DNA of 64,000 nt from Gemmatimonadota bacterium (lineage in GTDB: Bacteria; Gemmatimonadota; Gemmatimonadetes; Longimicrobiales; Gaopeijiaceae): contig VGVR01000013.1 of assembly GCA_016873995.1 (NCBI GenBank), positions 18,237 to 82,236 on the forward strand, read 5' to 3'. A program made the translations under genes and the position numbers. Positions 60,567 through 64,000 of this stretch are shown here, piece after piece (position 1 is the stretch's first letter; each line of letters begins with the position of its first letter). The notes below the pieces were generated by a model, which saw only the letters and a list, made by a program, of their open reading frames with translations, was not told the DNA's origin and searched no databases.

Positions 60567-61874
60567 GTGTTCCCGAAACCGTTGAGCAGCGCCCTCCACA
60601 CTACTCGCCTCCCTGTCGGCACGATCTTCCTGGTCGTCTTCGTGCTGGCCTCCGCCGGCCCGTTCGGCGTCGAGGAGATGGTGTCCGCGACCGGACCGGG
60701 GCTGGCGCTCACGCTCCTTCTCATCGTCCCGCTCGTGTGGGGCATCCCACTCGCGCTGGTGTGCACGGAGCTCGCCTCGGCAGTCCCGGACGAAGGTGGC
60801 TCGTACGTCTGGGTGGAGCGCGGACTCGGTCGCTTCTGGGCGTTCCAAGCGGGCTGGTGGTCGTCGCTCTCCGGCGTCGTCGACACCGCGCTCTACGTGG
60901 TGCTCGCCGTCACCTACGCGAATACATGGCTTGGGCAGCCGCCGCTCGTGGCCTGGCTCATGTCCGTCGCTGTGATCGTGTTGTTCGCGACTCTCAACGT
61001 GCGCAGCCTACGCGGCATGGCGCTCTCCACCGCCGCGTTCGCGGTGATCATCCTGGTGCCGTGCGCCGTGCTCACCGTGCTGGGCATGGCCGCCTGGAGC
61101 CAGAATCCCTTCGTGCCGTTCGCGCATCCCGAGCAGTCTACGCCGACCAGCCTCGGCCTCGGCCTGACGGTGGCGATCTGGTTCTACTCGGGCTACGAGT
61201 CGATGTCGACGATGGCCGGCGAAGTCGCCGAGCCTACGCGGGTGATCCCCCGCGCGCTCGTCCTCGCCCTCCCCGTGGTGATCGCCATCTACTTCCTGCC
61301 GACGTTGGTCGGGCTCGCCAGCGTCGGCCGTTGGGCCGAGTGGAGTCCCGACGCAGGCATCACGCTCGTCGACGTGGCGGCCGAGCTAGGCGGGCCGATG
61401 CTGGCGGCAGCCATGATGGCGGGCGCGCTCGTGTCGAGCCTCGGACTGTACAACGCCTACCTGGCGTCGTGCGCGCGCACGACACTCGTGATGGCGGAGC
61501 GGGGCCTGCTGCCCAGGACGTTCGCGCGGGTTCACCCGCGCTACGGGACGCCGGTCGGCTCCATCGCGATCACAGCGGTCTTGCACGCGATCCTGGCGAT
61601 GGGCTCGTTCCAGGCGCTCCTCGTCATCGACGTCTTTCTCTTCGTGCTCAACTATCTGCTGGTCTTCGCGGCGGCAGTCTCCCTGCGGAAGAAGGAGCCG
61701 CAGCTCGAGCGACCCTTCCGGATTCCGTTCGGCACGGCGGGACTCACGATGCTGGTCGCCGTCCCCAGCGCGGTCGCGTGCCTGTTCCTGGTGGCCAACG
61801 GCGCGCAAGCGCTCGCGTGGGGCGCGGCTGCCGCCGCGACCGGCCCGCTCGCGTACGGACTCGCGCGGCGCTGA
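60567..61874 (+). CDS. APC-family amino acid/polyamine permease
   Basis: This 435-residue membrane protein has about twelve transmembrane helices. The first (VGTIFLVVFVLASAGPFGVE) and second (SATGPGLALTLLLIVPLVWG) carry Gly-rich breaks, and the loop ELASAVPDEGGSYVWVERGL is typical of APC-superfamily members. The GTG at 60567 is my guess for the start; the frame opens earlier at 60486 but with poor signals. It probably imports an amino acid or amine. Followed by a small multi-drug export family membrane protein about 140 bases downstream. Confidence 0.8.
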   Translation: MFPKPLSSALHTTRLPVGTIFLVVFVLASAGPFGVEEMVSATGPGLALTLLLIVPLVWGIPLALVCTELASAVPDEGGSYVWVERGLGRFWAFQAGWWSSLSGVVDTALYVVLAVTYANTWLGQPPLVAWLMSVAVIVLFATLNVRSLRGMALSTAAFAVIILVPCAVLTVLGMAAWSQNPFVPFAHPEQSTPTSLGLGLTVAIWFYSGYESMSTMAGEVAEPTRVIPRALVLALPVVIAIYFLPTLVGLASVGRWAEWSPDAGITLVDVAAELGGPMLAAAMMAGALVSSLGLYNAYLASCARTTLVMAERGLLPRTFARVHPRYGTPVGSIAITAVLHAILAMGSFQALLVIDVFLFVLNYLLVFAAAVSLRKKEPQLERPFRIPFGTAGLTMLVAVPSAVACLFLVANGAQALAWGAAAAATGPLAYGLARR

Positions 61875-62017
61875 TCAGCGCTCGTTTTCTTCGTCGGACC
61901 TTCCCCTGGACCCGACCGCGCGGACGCTGGTACTCCTTGTTGCCCCGGAAAGCGCCAAAGGGCACCACCTCCGCTGGAGAACGTCCCGATGCGCGTGCCG
62001 CCGGCCTCCGCCTGCCG

Positions 62018-62722
62018 ATGACGCCCGCGTCCGACGATGCCCCGGCACCCGCACCCCGCGAGCTCTCATCCGCTTCCCGGCGGGCTCTCGTCCTCGGCCC
62101 CATCGCAGGCTTCGCGCTCATCCTGCTGGCGACAGGGCTCTTCGACAGCCCCGCGGCCGCGGGTTTCATCGCGAGCCTCGCGGCGGGCACCTTCGTGGGT
62201 GGCGGCAAGCTGGTCATCCTCGCGGGTGCCGTGGAGCAAGCGCCCGTGGGGCACTGGGAGCTGGCCGCGTTGGTCGTCTACATCGACGTGGCCACAGCGC
62301 TCGTCATCATGGGCGGGATCCACGTGCTCGATAGACTCCCGATCGTCGCCAAGCGACTGGCAGCCGCCGGTGAGTCCAGCGGGCGCGTGCTCGAGCACAA
62401 CCCGTGGATGTTCCGTGCAGCCTGGGTCGGCCTCGCCCTCTTCATCGCGGTGCCCTTCAACGGCACGGGTGCACTCGTGGGCTCGATCCTAGGACGGCTC
62501 CTCGGTCTGTCGCGATTCTCCATCGTGTCCGCCACCGGAGTCGGCTCGGCCACAAGCGCGACCGCACTCGCCCTCGCGACCGGCATATGGGCCGAGCGCA
62601 TCGACGCACTCGTCGGTCAGCCCGCGCTGGGGTCGCTCGTCATCGCTGCCGCCGTCGCACTGACCTTCCTGGGGTCGCGGCTCGCGTTAGGCACCCCGCG
62701 AGCGGGCGAGAAGGGCCGGTAG
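62018..62722 (+). CDS. Small multi-drug export (COG2426-like) membrane protein
   Basis: This 234-residue protein has about five hydrophobic helices (ALVLGPIAGFALILLATGLF, AGFIASLAAGTFVGGGKLVI, and the last IAAAVALTFLGSRLALGT) and a conserved HNPWMFRAAWVGLALFIAVP then FNGTGALVGSILGRLLGLS motif, consistent with the small multi-drug export family. Start ATG 62018; the longer frame upstream is an artefact. The actual transported compound is not known. Confidence 0.7.
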   Translation: MTPASDDAPAPAPRELSSASRRALVLGPIAGFALILLATGLFDSPAAAGFIASLAAGTFVGGGKLVILAGAVEQAPVGHWELAALVVYIDVATALVIMGGIHVLDRLPIVAKRLAAAGESSGRVLEHNPWMFRAAWVGLALFIAVPFNGTGALVGSILGRLLGLSRFSIVSATGVGSATSATALALATGIWAERIDALVGQPALGSLVIAAAVALTFLGSRLALGTPRAGEKGR

Positions 62723-62907
62723 CGGAAGCCCGAACGCGTCGCGAGCCGACCTCGCGGCGGCTCAAGAACCCCGGCGCCGGGTCAACAGCGTCGGCCCCAG
62801 TAGCGGCGGGGTGAGTCGACGGGGCGCAGCGGCGGGTGGCCGAATGGGCGAGCGCGGCCTAATCTCAGCCGCCGCGCATCCGCGAAACCGTCGATCGGAG
62901 CACACAG

Positions 62908-64000
62908 ATGCCGATGAAGAACGCCCTGCGCATCGCGACGCTCGCCGCGTTCGCCCTCGGCCAGGCGTGCGTGCCGGGTGGCGACCAAGACGCGGCCGAC
63001 GCAGGACCGCGCACCCTCTACCAGGGCGCGCGCCTGATCATCGGCGACGGGACGGTAGTCGAGCCCGGCGCGATGCTCGTCGAGGGGGACCGCATCGTGG
63101 CGGTCGGTCCCGCCGGGGCGGTCGACGCCCCGACTGGCACCGCAGCGGTGGACCTCTCGGGGAAGACCGTGATCCCGGCTCTCATCGACGCGCACGCGCA
63201 CCTCGGCTACGATGGGTACACGACCTGGAGTGCCGACAACTACACGCGCGAAAACATGATCGAGGACTTCGAGCGCTACGCCTACTACGGCTTCGGCGCG
63301 GTCTTCTCGGCGGGGAGTGACCCCGACGACTTCGCGCTCGAGCTGCGCGCGGCTCAGGAGGCCGGCACCGTCGGGGGCGCGCGTTTCTTATTCGCCGCAG
63401 GCATGGCGCCTCCGGGCCAGGGCCCCAACAACCAGTTCCTGGTGCACGTGAACACGGTGGCCGAGCGCACGGGGATGACCGTCCTGCGGGGCATCGCCTC
63501 GGAGGCCGACGCGCGGGCAGCGGTGGCCGCCGTCGACGCGAAGGGGATCGACTTCGTGAAGATCTGGGTCGACGACCGCGGCGGATCGCAGCTGAAGCTC
63601 GCACCCGATCTCTACCGGGCGATCATCGCGGAAGCACGCGGACGCGGCATGTCGGTGGTGGTGCACCAACAGAACACCGACGACATGCCCGGCCTCTTGG
63701 ACGCCGGCGTCACGGGTTTCCTGCACGGGCGCCTCGGCCCCTCGCTCGACGCGGCGCTCGCCGCGCGCATCCACGATGCGGGCGCCTACCTCGTGCCGAA
63801 CCTCGGGCTCAGCGAGCTCCGCCGTGAGCGCGTCTTCGACGACCCGTTCCTCCAGGAGACCGTGCGCTCGGAGGTGATCGCGCGGCTCAGGGAGGCGTTC
63901 GACCGAGGCCCGCAGGCAGGTGGCGGTGGCCGCGGCGGGGGCGGCACCGGTGGGGGCGCTCGTGGCGGCGGCGGCGCGATCGCTGGGGGTGCGGGCGCTG
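62908..64000 (+). CDS. Exported amidohydrolase, N-terminal part (runs off the window)
   Basis: Starting with ATG 62908 (GGAG eight bases upstream) and open through base 64000, this gene encodes a signal peptide (LRIATLAAFALGQAC, possibly a lipoprotein Cys at about 21). An amidohydrolase (imidazolonepropionase-like) domain follows: VIPALIDAHAHLGYDG with the HxH metal motif, DFVKIWVDDRGGS with the bridging Lys region, and MSVVVHQQNTDD with the next His. From about residue 334 onward there is a Gly-rich low-complexity insert (GGGGRGGGGTGGGARGGGG). The rest lies beyond the right edge. It probably hydrolyses a cyclic amide or dipeptide. Confidence 0.85.
   Translation, partial: MPMKNALRIATLAAFALGQACVPGGDQDAADAGPRTLYQGARLIIGDGTVVEPGAMLVEGDRIVAVGPAGAVDAPTGTAAVDLSGKTVIPALIDAHAHLGYDGYTTWSADNYTRENMIEDFERYAYYGFGAVFSAGSDPDDFALELRAAQEAGTVGGARFLFAAGMAPPGQGPNNQFLVHVNTVAERTGMTVLRGIASEADARAAVAAVDAKGIDFVKIWVDDRGGSQLKLAPDLYRAIIAEARGRGMSVVVHQQNTDDMPGLLDAGVTGFLHGRLGPSLDAALAARIHDAGAYLVPNLGLSELRRERVFDDPFLQETVRSEVIARLREAFDRGPQAGGGGRGGGGTGGGARGGGGAIAGGAGA

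Noticed and set aside
1..64000. tRNA, rRNA, CRISPR arrays and insertion sequences
   Set aside because: I looked for cloverleaf-like, repeat-spacer and transposase signatures and saw none; a dedicated search (tRNAscan-SE, CRISPR finder, ISfinder) would be needed to exclude them.

Overview
The window is about 68% GC (estimated by eye) and gene-dense, with no rRNA, tRNA, CRISPR array or recognisable insertion sequence. The protein repertoire points to Gemmatimonadota: a Ser/Thr kinase with C-terminal membrane helices, a GWxTD-like secreted protein, a CBM9/DUF5916-type outer-membrane protein, secreted M28 peptidase and amidohydrolase, several beta-propeller proteins, a PQQ quinoprotein and Tat-exported enzymes. 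This assignment is inference from gene content; no marker gene is present.

Layout. 1-1048: the 3' end of a formate dehydrogenase operon (Fe-S subunit, cytochrome b). 1296-8668: a secreted cupin, a frameshifted kinase, small membrane and DUF1080 proteins, an M28 peptidase and a Tat-exported metallo-beta-lactamase-fold protein. 8855-10850: a decayed region holding a broken SGNH-hydrolase gene and two gene fragments abutting head to head. 10922-16660: an outer-membrane beta-barrel, a MazEF-like toxin-antitoxin pair with a repeated operator-like site, and an ABC exporter translationally coupled to fdhE. 16860-24382: a sulfite-oxidase-type molybdoenzyme, an alpha/beta hydrolase, and a run containing a CHRD-PQQ dehydrogenase and two GWxTD-type proteins. 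24476-25858: a decayed GspE/PilB ATPase fused to a receiver domain. 25987-30740: a beta-propeller protein, then a permease, CoA-transferase and enoyl-CoA hydratase operon. 30769-36123: a lipoprotein metallo-hydrolase, an NHL lipoprotein, a small membrane protein with an in-frame TGA, and an aminotransferase. 36338-38616: a His-rich secreted protein, an outer-membrane protein and a PCYCGC-type protein, possibly for metal handling. 38672-40321: a NapA lacking its C-terminal third. 40500-47928: a large hydrolase, an FtsX-family permease, unknowns and a second CoA-transferase. 48023-54473: a tightly packed amidoligase-type operon followed by a DUF5674 pair. 54546-57287: a lipoprotein, and an ECF sigma/anti-sigma pair divergent from a lipoprotein. 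57423-64000: an outer-membrane protein, a DinB-like protein, two membrane proteins and the start of an amidohydrolase.

The most interesting points are the five-gene operon at 48023-53605 (C39-like peptidase, RimK-like ATP-grasp ligase, GCS2 ligase, N-formylglutamate amidohydrolase-like enzyme, semialdehyde dehydrogenase), which looks like a small-peptide or amide pathway, and the small membrane gene at 34382-34750, whose in-frame TGA sits where I recall a Cys in relatives and is followed by a SECIS-like hairpin.

Several genes are broken. Two indels fall in short homopolymer runs and could be sequencing or assembly errors. Others (truncated napA, the head-to-head fragments, the ATPase with several substitutions) look like real decay. 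Four genes or remnants concern molybdenum or formate enzymes (fdh subunits, fdhE, sulfite-oxidase-like, napA), suggesting a lineage with redox flexibility that has lost or rearranged part of it.
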